A DNA stretch of 64,000 bases from Phylloscopus collybita (GCA_027886175.1 JAJNNQ010000013.1:9832001-9896000), one strand, 5' to 3'; positions 38,201-51,479 are shown, numbered from the stretch's first letter. The notes: generated by a model from the sequence alone, not told the origin. Numbers and translations are program-made.

Positions 38201-38559
38201 ATACTCCAATGATAATGACTGCAATAGGAAGTTTTTTCAAGCTGCTTTTTCACAAGTCTATACAGAAAAATCTATATTGCAACTTTTACTGTCAGGGGTA
38301 TCTCTTTATATATTATCCCATATTTTCAAAGGTCTAATAAAAAGCATGCTTTAGGGTTTCCACAGGCATCATGTACTTTATCCCTACTCTACCAATACCA
38401 ATCAAATAGAAAATATTTTCTCTGTATTCCTCTCATGCTCCCTTCTCTCCTTGTTTCCAGGAGCATGTTGGAAATACCACAATTTGCCTGTGTGTTAACT
38501 TCTGAAGTGCCAGAAAGGGCTTGAAGGCAAGATGTACTGATAAGGAGAATTCCTTTCTT
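35261..38559. other. Non-coding DNA, nothing recognised
   Basis: No recognised repeat. Contains a short direct duplication of TTTACCAGTTC (about 36575-36604). ORFs of up to 103 codons show no domain. Confidence 0.45.
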
Positions 38560-38890
38560 AAAAGCTCAATCACTGGGCAGCTTTAATTAAAAATTGTATT
38601 GATTTTTTTCCATTGCATTTAATGACAGCCACTAGTCTGTGACTTCCATTGTTAGCCATTTACAGTTTAAGTAGTGAAACAAAGGGCATTTATACAGCAC
38701 TTAGTGCAAAATTATGACTGATTAAAAAGTCATTTGTCATGGTAACAGCATCTGCTTAGACTTTGTAAATTTTTAAATGCAGTCTTGCACGCGGTGTGTG
38801 GGAAGGTGTGGTACATGCAAGTCTTCACAACCATGTCCCTCAGCAATTTCAATGCATTATTGAAGTGCCATGTGAGTCACGTTTTTTGAG
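38560..38890. promoter_or_regulatory. Candidate conserved non-coding element
   Basis: Contains TTTAATTAAA (38582-38591), ATTGCATTTAATGACAG (38612-38628, with a TGACAG Meis/TGIF core), GACTGATTAAAAAG and an RFX-box-like GTCATGGTAAC (38736-38746), in repeat-free sequence. Typical enhancer texture, but inference only. Confidence 0.35.
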
Positions 38891-41498
38891 CAGATGTTAG
38901 TTTCTCACAACATTTGCTTGAAGAAGTTGGAGCTCTGCTAAAGCTTCAGTGTTTGACCACACAGGGAAATGTAGTAGCAACCTGTGATCAAACCTTCCAA
39001 ACCTGTTACAGGTCTCAGAAAAGAATCCAATATTTAACTGTGATTTAAAAATAATTAACTCACAGTTCCAGATCCTCTATTTTCCTGTCTTTCCCAAGGC
39101 AGAGACCTGCCTCCAGGTGTGCCAAGGGTGTTTAACAAACCAAGGTGCAGAAAGCCAGCTTAGTTAAGGCAATGTTGCTCAATTGCTCTCAGTAGACCAC
39201 AGTATCCGAATTCCAGTCCAATGAGATACACGCAGAATTTTAAAAATCATCAATCTATATTAATTACTGATACTTATTTCCTAATAACAGTAATTCACAT
39301 ACAAACATCTTCAGAAATGGCACCGACAATCACTGACAGTGACTACACACCAACAGTGTGTTGGGCAAAGCTGAAAGAGATTTGAGAAATTTGAAGGACA
39401 TTGAGCATAGAAATGACAGTGGGTGGTATTTGAATATTGCCCTCAGGCCAGTGTCAAATTCTGGGGTAAACAAGCAGTCTGCAGTCTTATTCTTCTGCAT
39501 GAGCACACAGAGGGTTTTGTGTTTGTTAATTCCTTTAAAAGAAGCTCCAATTGCATATTCTAGACCATTTCCTTTGCATCATACAAATGTTGGAAGCTTC
39601 AATCATTTCCTGAAGGCATTTACCCACTATAAGCTGAGCCTAAATATTCTAGAGATGGTTGGCGTGTTTTGCAGTATTTCCTCTCCCTTTGTCTGGAAAT
39701 TGCTGGGAAACATTTTTTTTTTCCAGAAAGATCCACATTTGCTGTTGCCTGCTTCTTGACTGCTGCTTCTAAGCTGCCATTTTTAATGGACTTCAGATCA
39801 AGCTCCAGAAAGTACTTTGTCCACAAATATATGGATATGAATATATTTAACAAATTTGCATGGTTTACTTTAGACATGGTAAAAATGTGCTCATAATTCC
39901 ATTTTCTTGTACCTTTTGCCCAGGTTTCACCTTTTCCTCTCTTCAGAGAGATACTGTATTATTGGGCCCCTTCTCAACCTTCACTTAAGATCAACTTCTC
40001 CAATAACCTAAGTTTTGAAGAAGGAGAGAGTCTTGTAGCTCAAGAATTTGAAAAACATAGGCAGACAGAACACTGTTACTCATAAAGCACATTTTTTGTG
40101 CTGGTAGTGAGATAACAGTATATACAGTGAGTATAGCCTTTGATAAGACAATATTAGCCCTCTAAAGTGCTTTTAAAATGAATTTGAGTCAAAAGGGAAT
40201 ACTTCTACTAAGCCAGCATTTTATGCCATGCTAACAATTAGGTTTTGATTTGTACTCCATCAGTCTAGAGCCAGTCTTATTCTACAGAATTTTGTTTAGA
40301 AAGTCATGTTCATTAGTGTAGAGATGCAAAGGCCAACCAGGAGGTGTTTTCTCCCTACAGTCAAGGACCTTGATTAATATTATTTATCAAAATATTGTAC
40401 TTCCCCTTCCTCACAGAGATTACAGACAGAAATTAGTTCACCTCCTTCATTTGCTGCTTTATTTTAAAAAAATCAAACTGCCTCATACTTATAGTAAGTC
40501 GTTAGCAATTCCAAATCCATAAAGAGAGGGGAGATGAAAATTCCAAATAGCCAGTGAACATCACATTAGCAGCAAAGGCATGGTCAGATCAGAAGTATTT
40601 GGGTCTGTTGTAACACCTGGGAATGTTTTCTTAATGTTTTTTCCTCATATCTGAACCCTGAGAACGTTTTTATTGTGCTCTGGTCCTCAGACAATTTGCC
40701 TGCTAGAGTCTCTGCAGATTACATAAGAACCAAAATTTGATTGAAGTTCATATTTCTCTTAAAGGTGGGTGCATTCCCATTCCTAACAAGAGGACTGGAC
40801 TTAAAAGTTCCAGTTCAGTCCAGTTTTCAGTGGCATGATTTTAAATAATTTCCAAGATAGAAAAGATATTTTTCCCTATTAATATGAATTGAAATAGCTG
40901 AATTATTTTGACTAAGGTTTTCTGAAGCCTTTTCTGAGTTTTTGCATGTATCAAAGTGTCAAATTTTATTTGTTTGTAACTAAGTCAAATGAGCAACAAT
41001 CTCAATATTTGATGTAGGTATGAATAACTACGCTGACTTTTAGAAGGATTAGCAACTGTAGTACCAAGCAGTCATAGCTGATTCTCCTACAATCTAAGAC
41101 AGATTGTTGCTTGGAAGTTTTCTAGAAATTTTGCCCTAGATTTTAACTTAATGGTAACTGACTTACGTGCCATAAAAATTCATAAGATATGGAAAACAGC
41201 AAATGAATCCTTTGTAAGTGAACTGTAATTATGTATATTTTGTATGTGGTGAAGAAACTAACCATGTAAATGATGACAGCTAATTATATACAGCTCTCCT
41301 GGGCATCAGTATCACTCTCCCTGACAGCATACTCCTCTTTAAGGGTTTTTCTTCTTTGTATATAGGCCACTATTTCTGAACAGTCCTTAAGGGAATTATG
41401 CTCTTACCTTTGCACTGGTTAAATGAAAACTAAATGTTTTTTATCAAAGAAATCCTTAGTGTAATCTAACTAATTTCTCCCTTATTGTGCTAATGAGT
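38891..41498. other. AT-rich non-coding DNA, nothing recognised
   Basis: The longest plus-strand ORF of the window (133 codons, 39358-39759) lies here. Its protein has no domain, compositional periodicity or splice context that I recognise, and a minus-strand ORF overlaps it. Treated as chance. Confidence 0.45.
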
Positions 41499-41605
41499 CA
41501 AATCCAGCTCTTCTTCTTACTGGTGTCAAGCCAAACTAATTCCAGTGATTTCAATGAAGTTGCTATGGATTTACACATGCAAAGACGCCAGTTGATATTT
41601 GGCTG
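41499..41605. repeat. Decayed amniote palindromic repeat (CAGTG-ATTTCAATG core)
   Basis: The text 'aaatccagctcttcttctta', 'ctggtgtcaagccaaactaa', 'ttccagtgatttcaatgaag', 'ttgctatggatttacacatg' and 'ccagttgatatttggc' follows a self-complementary pattern I associate with an old interspersed repeat common in bird and reptile genomes (agctggtgtaaat... actccaatgactt caatggagtt... atttacaccagct). I cannot assign a database name with confidence. Confidence 0.5.
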
Positions 41606-43076
41606 CTGGTTTTGCTCCCCTGGGAATCTCCTGTGGAGGTTACAGCCTGCAGAAGGAGGAGTGAATCATATTGGGTCAGAGCAGGGTCTGCCATGGAGTG
41701 GGTGGGGAATGCTACATGTGAGGAATTTGTGAGAAATAAACCTTTAAAATATTCTGTGGAAGAATTCCTTCCAACTTCCTCCACCTTGAAGGAAGGGGGA
41801 AGTGTGCATGCAGAGAAGTGGAAAGGAGGGCAATGCAGAGATGAAGAAAGTCTCTTCACAAAAATCTAACTTGCAAGTTTTCTTGCAGAATTAATCAGTG
41901 TTTTGGAATACATATTAAAAGGTGTCTGGAGACGTTATCTATGAGTGCCCACAGCCATTTTGACATCCCTGCATCTTTGGAGCACTGTTAATTTCCAAAG
42001 CTGTTCTGACTTTTCACAGACAGCTTCCTCTAGACCTTCTCTAGGTTAAAAGTATGCAGAAGAATCTACACTGTCAGGGATTACAGGAGGACTAAAGAGA
42101 GTACAGAGGGCAGTGCTTATGTGTAGATTTGTTGTGGACTTCAAAGATAAAGGCTGAAATTATACTCTCTCCCTTCTGCCCTGATCCTCTTCAATTTATG
42201 GAACTGGAGTGAGAGAAGGAGATGGGGATGATACTTACCTGTATTACTTAATAGTTAAAAATTGCTCATGCTGATCCTGGTAGGCAAATTCCTCTCATTG
42301 CTATTTTTGTGATCCACAAGAAGATTTGCATTGAAGCATTTGCTGAATAGCCCTGACTGGGAATATCCTGGGCATGCAGAGCAGGTAGTCCTTTACACAG
42401 CTCTGAGGCTTGCCGTGTTGCGATAACACATCTGATATAACTCTCACTAGTACCACAGGAGATAAGAATTGAATGGATATGAATACACATAAATACATGT
42501 GCATGCTATCTCTTGGAGGCCTTGCAATTTCTGAGAGGCTTGTCAGAAACCCTGCATTGCTAGTAGATTTTCTGTTTCTCAGTGTTTCTCCTTGAGCCCC
42601 AGAGGCCTGTGGGGAACCCAGACATGTTACCTCATTCTTGCTAGAAATGCAACAAAGTACATTTCTTCTTTAAAGAATCCCCATGGTAAAACTAAAGCAA
42701 CAAGTTTGCATCTCTTCATAAAATTGTTTTGGTATTTCTGGTATTGTAAAGGATCAATGATTGAACTTCCCTTTCTCCCCTGCTGTCAAAGCCACTTCTG
42801 TGCTGCCCAGGCAGCCTGTTCTCTTCATATGTGCAAGACCGAATCCAGCATTGAATGTCATTCCACACTGCCTCTTGACCCTGTCACTTTCCATAAGGCA
42901 AGTCTAGTGATGCACTTCTTCCATTTGCTCTTGTTCCTGCAGTCTTGATGATTTTAGACTTTGTATGTAAGATGTCTCAAAACCTTTGAAAACACTGACC
43001 CAATTGAAAAATTATTTGCCTCAGAAGCCCCCTCTTCTTCTCATGAGCACACATATGTTCTTACCTGATACCCTTA
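41606..43076. other. Non-coding DNA, nothing recognised
   Basis: Several overlapping ORFs on both strands (41563-41869, 42592-42948) without domains. No recognised repeat. Confidence 0.45.
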
Positions 43077-43225
43077 CCCCCATTTTTCATAGCAGATTAT
43101 CTCATTAAGCAGCCATCAGTCCTATGAGTCCTAAGATGTTTGCCAAGGTCACACAGGTAGTTTTCAGCCGAGTCAGGAGTAGTTCCCATCTCCCAATTCC
43201 CAGCCCTGTGCTGTAGCTACGATTT
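43077..43225 (-). repeat. MIR-like ancient SINE fragment
   Basis: Read in the minus orientation of MIR, the text passes through 'ccccatttttcatagcagat', 'tttgccaaggtcacacaggt', 'agttttcagccgagtcagga' and 'ccagccctgtgctgtagcta', matching in order the MIR landmarks ccccattttacagatgag, gcccaaggtcacacagctag, agtggcagagccggga and agcccgtgctcttaac. MIR/CORE-SINEs are ancient tRNA-derived elements shared among amniotes and survive in birds only as degraded fossils. Confidence 0.65.
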
Positions 43226-43280
43226 CTTTGGAGTGATTTGTACACTCCAACAAACTGTGCATTCACAGAACAAACTGTGC
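43226..43280. repeat. Short direct duplication ACAAACTGTGCAT
   Basis: ACAAACTGTGCAT occurs at about 43250-43262 and again at about 43269-43281, separated by a few bases. Probably a local slippage or duplication. Confidence 0.7.
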
Positions 43281-43536
43281 ATGTTGAAAAATGAATACAA
43301 CCAGTTGTGTTCAGTAGCAAGACAGTTATATTTATATATATGTCTTATGATTTACAGACTGACTTCTTTGTACTTTATTTCAGCCTACACATGATCAGCC
43401 TTTTTGTTGAAGATAGAAATTGCTCCTTAATTTCCGAAGAAATATTTAAACTTGGATTTCTCCTTTCTGTAGTAATCTGAAACAGTGAGAAGGATTTGTT
43501 GTTGTTGTTTTTTAGTAAATAGAGAGGTTCAGCAAT

Positions 43537-43610
43537 CTCTAAATCAGTGGGTGTAAATCGATGTTGTTGAGCATATACCAGTGGAGTTACATCACTGGTT
43601 CAGATCTATC
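43537..43610. repeat. Decayed amniote palindromic repeat
   Basis: 'aaatcagtgggtgtaaatcg' followed by 'accagtggagttacatcact' and 'ggttcagatctatcc' resembles the same self-complementary family as the copy at 41499. A GTT microsatellite (GTTGTTGTTGTT) lies just upstream near 43498. Confidence 0.45.
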
Positions 43611-45359
43611 CATAATTTTAATGTGGCAGTGTCCCTTGAAAAAAAATAAATTTAGAAAATTACTTAAAGGCATCAGTTAATCTTAGATTTGGGATACAAT
43701 GCACATTTAGGGAAGGTTAGAAAAAGTATTTAAAAATTAAAGGAAATCTCAGAATGGCAGGGTCTGAAATCCCTGTATATAATAAAATATGAGGGGGAGA
43801 GATACATGATTCTTACAGTAGGTGCTTTGTTTTGTGTATAATGATATCTCAGATTAATTTTCTTTGATGTCTGCATCTTTTTTTGTCTCATGTGAAGGAA
43901 GATTTGTTGGGTTTGTGGCATTCACTGTAAACACAGGTGTCTTGGGAGAGCTGCAGGTGTTCACCCTCCTCAGCTTGTTCTAGTCCCTATGGGTATGGGG
44001 GAGGGTGGGAGGGGAACTTGCCTCACCAGAAAAATATTTTCTCCATGACCTTGAAAATAATGTGTAAAGCTCTGAAGCATGTGATTATGCCTTGGCATGT
44101 GAGCAGTACTTGGCCAATATATGACCTAAATGTGGTTTTCAAGTGCAGACACTTGAAAACCTTTAGTGTTTGTGTTTATTTTTATGCTTTTTGTTTTACT
44201 TATGGTAAAAAAAGGGATTTCCACATGTGTCAGTATTCACTGATATCTCCCTCCTCTAATCAGGAAGATTTCCTATACCAGCTCATCCCTTAGATATTAC
44301 AGAATAATTTAATACAGACATAGAAGATGAAGCCTGGAAACTTGGCCTCTGTTTTACTTCCTTTGGCACATCCTCATTCGGTCTTGATGTCCCTATGCAA
44401 ACAGAAAAGGAAATTTTGCAGAGAAAGAGAAAAAAGCTCCCTTTCTCTTCTCCATTCATCAAAGCCCTTTGGCCAAGTAGAAGCAGAATAGGCAGTTTTG
44501 CTGCTAGAACATTGAATTAGGATGATTTCTTAGCTGAGAAGGCATCTAACCCATGCAACAGTGATAAAATTCAAGCGATGCAGCAGACAACAAAATCCAT
44601 CTGATTTTTCTTGTAATGTCTCTCTTGCACATCCTTCTACCAGGCGCCAGGTCTTCCTCTGAGCACAGCATTTCAGAAGGAGACGTAGGTGCTGGAACCG
44701 GGGGAGGAGCAGGGTCACAGACACCTGGGCTGCTCCTGGGATGTGGACACCCCAGAGAGCGATGCCCGTTTGGGGCAGAAAGAGGAAGATTCCTTTCAGA
44801 GCGTTGCTAATGATCTGCAGAGGAGCTGCACAGCAGTCATTTCACAGATACGATGGCAGGTCACTGCGACAGATGTTCCCAACATATGTGGAGAATTAAT
44901 TACCCACTAGTAAACAAAATCTGTGATGCGGAGAGTCATTTTGTCCAAATTTCTTTCGATTTTGCTGTTATTAGGAGCTTAATTTTTCTTGATCAGCCAG
45001 ACCCTCTTGAATTAAAGTGTTCCTTAATAGGCTGTACTGAACATTTTCTGAAGTGAAAAGTGCAGAGGAAAAGTGGTGAGGAGTGGGTCAGGGGAGATGA
45101 GTTTAGTTGGAAGAGTTGATTGTGAAGCTGTACCATAGTGAGTGATTAGTCAATTATTAGATTAAAAGGTTGGATGCCAGTCATATGGTTTTTTTAGGAA
45201 AAAAATCTAATTGTTAACTTGCATTCAACAGCATTTATGCTTAATTTTAGAACATCCAGTAGAATGCCTAAACCTTCTAGGGAAAGGATAATATTTTGAG
45301 AGAAAGAGCTTTTGACAAAAGGTTTTATTTTCCTTTTCCGTCAATATTCTGAATGTGTT
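43611..45359. other. Non-coding DNA with slightly GC-richer patch
   Basis: Positions 44640-44830 are less AT-rich with a few CpGs and give two overlapping ORFs (64 and 73 codons) without features. Otherwise nothing recognised. Confidence 0.45.
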
Positions 45360-45470
45360 AATGTCTCAGGGCCATATTGTGCCATTGATTTTTAGGCAGA
45401 ACTCCCCATTTAAATCAATGCCAAAATCTGCTTAAAAAAAATCAATGGCATGATATGGCTCCAGGACATT
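45360..45470. repeat. Palindromic interspersed repeat, ~40-nt arms
   Basis: Left arm 45360-45399 and right arm 45428-45470 are inverted copies: AATGTC...GCCATAT..TGCCATTGATTTTT on the left matches the complement of AAAAATCAATGGCATGATAT...GACATT on the right. Mismatches are clustered at a few positions plus an extra run of A. The middle (CCCATTTAAATCAATGCC) is itself built from the CCATTGA/TCAATGG core. The core and layout match a decayed amniote palindromic repeat seen also at 58104. Confidence 0.75.
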
Positions 45471-48400
45471 AGAATGAAATTCTTATATTCATGACCCAGA
45501 TAACAAATCAGAAAGCCATAAATCCCCTGCTGTTTCTTGAAACTCATTCAGTCCATCAATACTTGTAAACTAAATAGTGCATGGAAATGAACATACTTTA
45601 ATAGAAGGATATCGAAGATCAAAATATTTCGTTATTTTTGGTTGATTGTACTCTCATAAATTATTCCCAGTGTCTCAGTTCTTGACATATTGCTTAGGAT
45701 TTGAGCTCACCTCTCTCTTTTGATCCACAAAAAGTAAATTGATATGACTGTCCTGATGCTTATTCTAAGACACTTAATGTTTCTCCATTTTCCACAATCT
45801 GAAATTAAAAGTTTTTGTGTCTGTTAAATTTTATAGTATTGGTTTTCAAATGGATGTGATGAAACACATCTGTCTGACACACTGAATTTGACATACTTTG
45901 TAAAATCTTGGGCCCAGAAACAAGATTTGTGGTTTAGCTTAATTTTTTTTTATTTTAATCCACAACATAAAGTTCATCACACTACTACTGACAGATGAAA
46001 AAAAAATTGTGTAAGAATGGTAAAATCCCTTCCTTTTGGCATTAAGCATTAATAAGGTTTTTTAGCACCACTTATTCCTCAGTTTGGAAAACTGGAAAAG
46101 TTTATGAGACCCATGAACTGGTGATGAATACATCAAGATGCTTGAAATTCTCAGTTACACTGACAAACTTCAGGTGCAGAAAGAAGCTCAGGTTCCAGCG
46201 ACAGAGAGAAGTTAAACTGACAGAAATTTGCCAGAATAGAATAAATGTTCAAGTGAAATCGAGGGGCACTAACGTCATTATCATCAGAAAAGAGTGATTG
46301 AGGTGTAGTGATACAGCATCAAGTCTTGATTCTGCCATGAATTTCAGTTTTATTAAGTAATTTAGACTATCTTTGACTTTCATCCTTTACAAATTTTTCT
46401 TTACAAATAACATTTTTCTACCTCATTGCTTTTTGCAAAGGACTTTGAGAAATGGCAAAAAAATTCCCATAAAAAGCTAAACTGTGTTTATCAATCAATT
46501 CAGAATAATTAAATCACACAATAAATTGTATCCACATTCCCTTTCTAAAGTACTATTCGTATACATGCACATCATTCAGATGTGAATTGGCTTGTGTTTG
46601 AACTTTAAAAGATGCTCTTTGAGGGATTTATATTCCCAAAGGGTATCTCTGCTGCAGTATTAAATGGAAGTTTAAATCCTGTGTGGTCCTTAGACTACTC
46701 CACACAAATCCCTCCACACACGCAGATCTCTTAGGTATGAGAGCCCACAGAAAGGCACAGACTGAAGGTGGAGGGCTGCAGATAAGCCTGTGATGATGTG
46801 TGGGTTGAAGCTCCACATTTGGAGGGTAGAGATGAGAGCTCAGTTCAGTAGAGTTCACCAGCTGGGCTGGACCAGTCACTCCAAGTTGGAGCGCTGCTTC
46901 ACACCCTGGTAGTCATCACTTGGATTAGGACATCTGGGATGCACTACATCTAAGAGGCAACTAATAGAGGGGAGGAACTAATTTCATAGTTTCAGAGATT
47001 AGTGTGGCAGTGGATTTCCCTTCTCTGCTTTGGGGGGTGGATTTCAGCTGAGCACTGCTGATGTACAGAACATGGTTTAAAAGAGTTCAAGTGTGTAAGT
47101 CAGAGAGTGTTTGTGTCACAAACTAATAGAAGATTCATAAGCCACACTACCCCTCAAGTCTCCGTAATATGGAAATGCAAGTTTTATTCAGGTCATTCTC
47201 ATGTTTTGATAGATCTTACATTTAAAAGCACACAAAACCTCTATGAATTGGTTCATAATGACCTTGCAGTGAATTCTGTACTCTGCTTCCCCTTTTTGGA
47301 TCAAAAGTCTTCACATTGCATGCAGAAAACATATTCAGCAGCAGGCAGAAAGGTATAAGTCACAAAATGCTTACAATATGTCAGTGATGAAGACAGAAAA
47401 CACCCTGCCTAAAAAAGGTCTACTTTTTATTTCATTTCTTACTCTACTTATTGATTTTCTGACTATTTTTTCTACAGAGCTGACCCATCACAGGAAGTGC
47501 AGAACTCTGAATAAAGGTACATGACATATGACTACAGTTGGCATTAGTTTTCTGAGACTAGTACTCATATATTGACAGTTGACTTTTATCTAGGTAAGAG
47601 CACTGTGTGTTACATGCTTTCTTTCTTCAATATATCTCATTTTCCAAGGAGCTGAAGTCCATCTGCAGAGAACTGTGCTGAGAGTAACTGAGAAATCTGC
47701 TTTCTGTTCGAAAGGGAGCTTATGTATTTATGTGTCTGTGTGTTTATGTAAACCTACTGGTTTTAAATAAGAGAGAACCCAGCCGTACTTGGGTACTTGT
47801 GTTACTGAATTAATGTCTCATTAATTAAAAGTGGGAGTACACACACATGTAAAGAGGAGATCTAAGCTTGCCATTTGTATTCACATGAAGTTGCAGGACT
47901 ACTGGAGTGAGGAGGGTCTACTCACCTGGCTACAGGTTATAGGTGTGATCTGCCAATAAACAGTTTGATCTGAAAAGTAAAGTGACCCTAAGAGAACTTT
48001 CAGTGCAATTCACAATCTGTCACAACTACAGCTTCACTTCCTAGCTCTCCTATTTGTAGAAAATGTTTGACACATAAAAAAGCTAATTATTAGTTAGACA
48101 CTCTTTAAATCACACCAAATTACGACCTCAGAACTTACCAAGCACCACCATTACCGCTGCCTGCAAAACCCTCTTCACCCCTGAAAGCCTTCCCTCATGA
48201 TAGAGTATTCTCTGTGTGTGTTTATTTTTTCAGCCTGTCTTCTGCCTTATTAGGTATGCAGTAAATAAAGGTCCCATATTTTATGGTCTTGTAAGCATAT
48301 GAGTGATATTTAGTGCATAATGATACTTCTAAAAAAGTGCAATATCACTGAAATCCTGCTTTCTGCTGATATTTGTATTTGAAGTAGCCCAGCCTAACCT

Positions 48401-48539
48401 AGCCATGATGACATCCAACATATAATTCTTAAATAATCATTAAAGCACTGATTCCAGAGTTATTATTTAAGTAAGAAAGTCATAATATATTGGAATAAAG
48501 TTTGTGGATGATTGATTATCTTTGTCCAGAGTCCCTCTC
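45471..48539. other. AT-rich non-coding DNA, nothing recognised
   Basis: No repeat family or gene-like ORF recognised. ORFs are 83 codons or shorter. Confidence 0.45.
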
Positions 48540-48680
48540 CACTGTAGAATTTTATCATGACCCCGTTGTTCAAAATGCCAGCTAATAATATTAATATGCC
48601 TCGCCACATTAGTTCCTAATATTTGCTTACTGTCCATGAATATGAAAAGAAATTAAATGTTAGATACAACTGAAAACCGC
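48540..48680. promoter_or_regulatory. Candidate conserved non-coding element
   Basis: The stretch CCAGCTAATAATATTAATAT followed by GCCTCGCCACATTAGTTCC and a TGAATATGAAAAG motif combines homeodomain-type and POU-like cores with an isolated CpG in AT-rich DNA. This is a texture seen in constrained elements. Inference only. Confidence 0.25.
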
Positions 48681-50763
48681 CTCAAATACTTTAAACAGAA
48701 CAGCAAGGACTTAAGGACCAAGTATACACCTGAATATTCTCACTTACATAAGTAGTTCCTTTGAATTTTCAGGAATGTCTATGTTATCAGACTGACACTT
48801 CAACAGACAGCAGTATGGACTTCATCTGCATTAATTTATTATTCCAAGCAACAAATGATTAAAACAATTTTCTGGTTAATCAAAACTGGGCTTTGTAACT
48901 ATCCATGTGAGATGGGAAATTTTAATCACTCTGCACAGGTTGTTGAAGAACAAGATTGAAAAATCAATTTTATAAGAAATATTTAGCAAATAAAATCTAA
49001 ATCTCATTCAGAGCTAGAATCACTGTGAAGTATCAGTTATTCCATAATTGACCACCTGAAGCTTTTTTGCTACTCTCTTTGAAGTCTTTCAGCAACAGAG
49101 AAAGTTGACTTAAAATTACTACTGGTCCTAGTCAGGGTGGTTGCTTCTATGATCTCAAGAGCACATAGAGAGTGATCATCCTGTCACGACTGGAGCTATG
49201 AAAGGAGGAATCTGACACAACAGAAAGGCTGAGAGTATCAGATTAGATCTCAGAGATCACAGATATGCTGTGAACCAGTCACTCTGATGCAGTTCAGGGC
49301 TCTGGCCTCATGGTCATTCACACTGCAAAAGTCATTTGCAGTTAACTCAAGCTGTGATTAAAATATGCTTTTGCATATGCATTCTGTTCATGGTATGAAC
49401 GTAGTGGGATGCCACCTAAAGATGATGAGGCCCAAGATGATGTCTGTCACTCCTTATGTAGTTCTACTGCCAGGGAATTTTCTCAGCAGCAGTTTGATTA
49501 AGCAGCATCAGAGCTGGCACAAGCTGGCTTCATAAGAAATGGCAAATGAGTCAGCCCAGATTTAAGCCACAGGTCTTGCTAGACTGGCTTAGTGATTTCA
49601 GGTTTGTGCTGTGGATGGTGTTTGACAGCTACTGGCTGGAAGCATATCATCAAGATAAGAAGGAAGGAACACCTCAGCTTATTACTCTCAGTGCTCCTAC
49701 CTGTGCCATGTCTTCTTGCAAAGCAGCAACAACTCTTTTGGAAACCTCACTAACTACATTTGTGACAACAATATCAAGAATCACAGGGCAGATTTGGTAG
49801 GGCAGCAGTTGGCAGCCCTGTAGACTGACATAACCCCACAGGAGTGCCTAAACTAAGCTTATGGGAGCCAAAAGCTGTGCCTGAGTTCTGACCTCTGCTT
49901 CTATTAAAGGAGCAGAAAATACATAGAAAAGGACTGTCTGGGATACCTAAATCCCTGTGCACCTCTTGTGAATGTCACAGTGACAGTGACTGAGTGACCA
50001 GCTGCCTCCTGACTAGGACTTGGTGCTACAAGGGTGCTTTGAGACTGAGAATAGTCAGTGCAAAAACCTGCTGTCTTGGATTCAAGCATTGGAAAAAGGT
50101 CTGTTTGCATTTGGGGTGTTTAAAGTGCAATGTTTAGGTGAACTTGCTGAGGAATGTTTGTGGAATTAACTAAGCTGAGAGAAATAGATCTCAAGTAGTC
50201 CTTATAAAAGGGAAAGCATATTTCACTCCATCACCTGAAAAATGCACAAGTACTGCAACTGCTGGTGTTACTTCTTTATTTAGGTACTGTATAATTAATC
50301 TATATGAAAATCTGCAGCTGTATCTTAAATGCACTGGAATTAAACCACTCTTCCTACAGAAAGGGATATTATTTCATAGCATTGCTGTATTAATATTCTT
50401 TTATAAGGTTGAGCTGTTAAATCATAATCAAAATTCCAGCTCAAATTGCAGAATTACTGTAAGAAATCATTCTTAAAGAATCTCTTAAAAAATTCCATAA
50501 AGAAATTGCAGGCAGAAGCGAGTCTATCTTTTCTGTACAGAACAAGATGACCCTGTATGGTACTTGATCAATGACATTGTCTAGTCCCATTTAAAAGCGT
50601 ACAAGAAAAGATTATTCAATAAAACACTCTGTTTAGTTGCCTGAAAGCTCTACTCCCAAATTTTACCTGCAGGTGTCTGTGTCTTTGGGTTTTTCTGCTA
50701 TGGAAACAGACAATAAAATTTGTAGGTAACACATTTTATTCTTACTTTCTACTTTCAGTTATT
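48681..50763. other. Non-coding DNA, nothing recognised
   Basis: No recognised repeat. An 84-codon ORF (49546-49800) has no domain. Confidence 0.45.
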
Positions 50764-51237
50764 TTAGATTAAGGCTCTGGAGCATGTCCGGAGAAGGACA
50801 ATGGTGAAGGATCTGGAGCACAAGTCTTTTGAAAAGTGTCTGGAGGAGTTGGAGTAATTCGGCCTGGACAAAAGAGGGTCAGGGGTGACCTTATTGCTCT
50901 TTACAACTACCTGAAAGGAGGTTGCAGGCAAGTGGGGGATCAGTCTGTTCTTCCAAGTAGTAAGTAAAGGACAAGAAGAAAAACCTCAGGTTTCACAATG
51001 GCAGGTTTAGATTGGATCTTGAGAAAGATGTCTTCACCAAAAGGATGGTCAAGCATTTGAACAGGCTGCCCAGAGAAGTAGCAGAGTCACCATAATTTAG
51101 AGGCATTTAAAAAATGTCTTGAAGGGGTGTTTGGGGACAGGGTTTAGTGGTGGACTTGACAGTGTTAGGTTAATGGTTGGACTTGATGATCTTAAAGGTC
51201 TTTTCCAACCTAACCAATTCTATGATTCAATGATTCT
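50764..51237 (+). mobile_element. CR1 LINE, 5'-truncated, well-preserved 3' end
   Basis: The clearest mobile element in the window. The plus strand reads 'aaggctctggagcatgtccg', 'aattcggcctggacaaaaga', 'gaccttattgctctttacaa', 'ctacctgaaaggaggttgca', 'caggctgcccagagaagtag' and 'ggttggacttgatgatctta', and finishes with 'ggtcttttccaacctaacca' and the terminal octamer-like repeats TTCTATGATTCAATGATTCT. This is the avian CR1 3' end, which includes the end of ORF2 and the 3' UTR. CR1 copies lack a poly(A) tail and end in such short repeats. The 5' border marks truncation during reverse transcription, leaving about 470 bp and no catalytic domain. The copy is younger than those near 2 kb and 10 kb. 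The 93-codon ORF starting at 51119 is incidental. Confidence 0.97.
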
Positions 51238-51479
51238 AGCTGAGTGTATTTTCTTATTGCTGGTAAAAATTTGGTTACAAAACAAGCCTGTGAAAAACCT
51301 TGATGTGTCAGACTTCAAAGTAATAAATCATTTATGTCTGTCTTTTCTGTTCATAATTAAAAAAAAAAAAAGGCTTAGGTTACCTGAAAGGATGAAATAA
51401 TTTACAGAACAAGTTACCTAATGGTAGTACAATTTTCTAATTAGTTGCAAGTTCAAATGATATCAGTATTGGTTTATGC

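Noticed and set aside
39358..39759. 133-codon plus-strand ORF
   Set aside because: No domain, no codon or composition signature, overlapped by a minus-strand ORF, and no splice or promoter context. Such lengths occur by chance in 64 kb.
51119..51400. 93-codon plus-strand ORF
   Set aside because: It begins inside the CR1 3' end and continues into an A-rich run.
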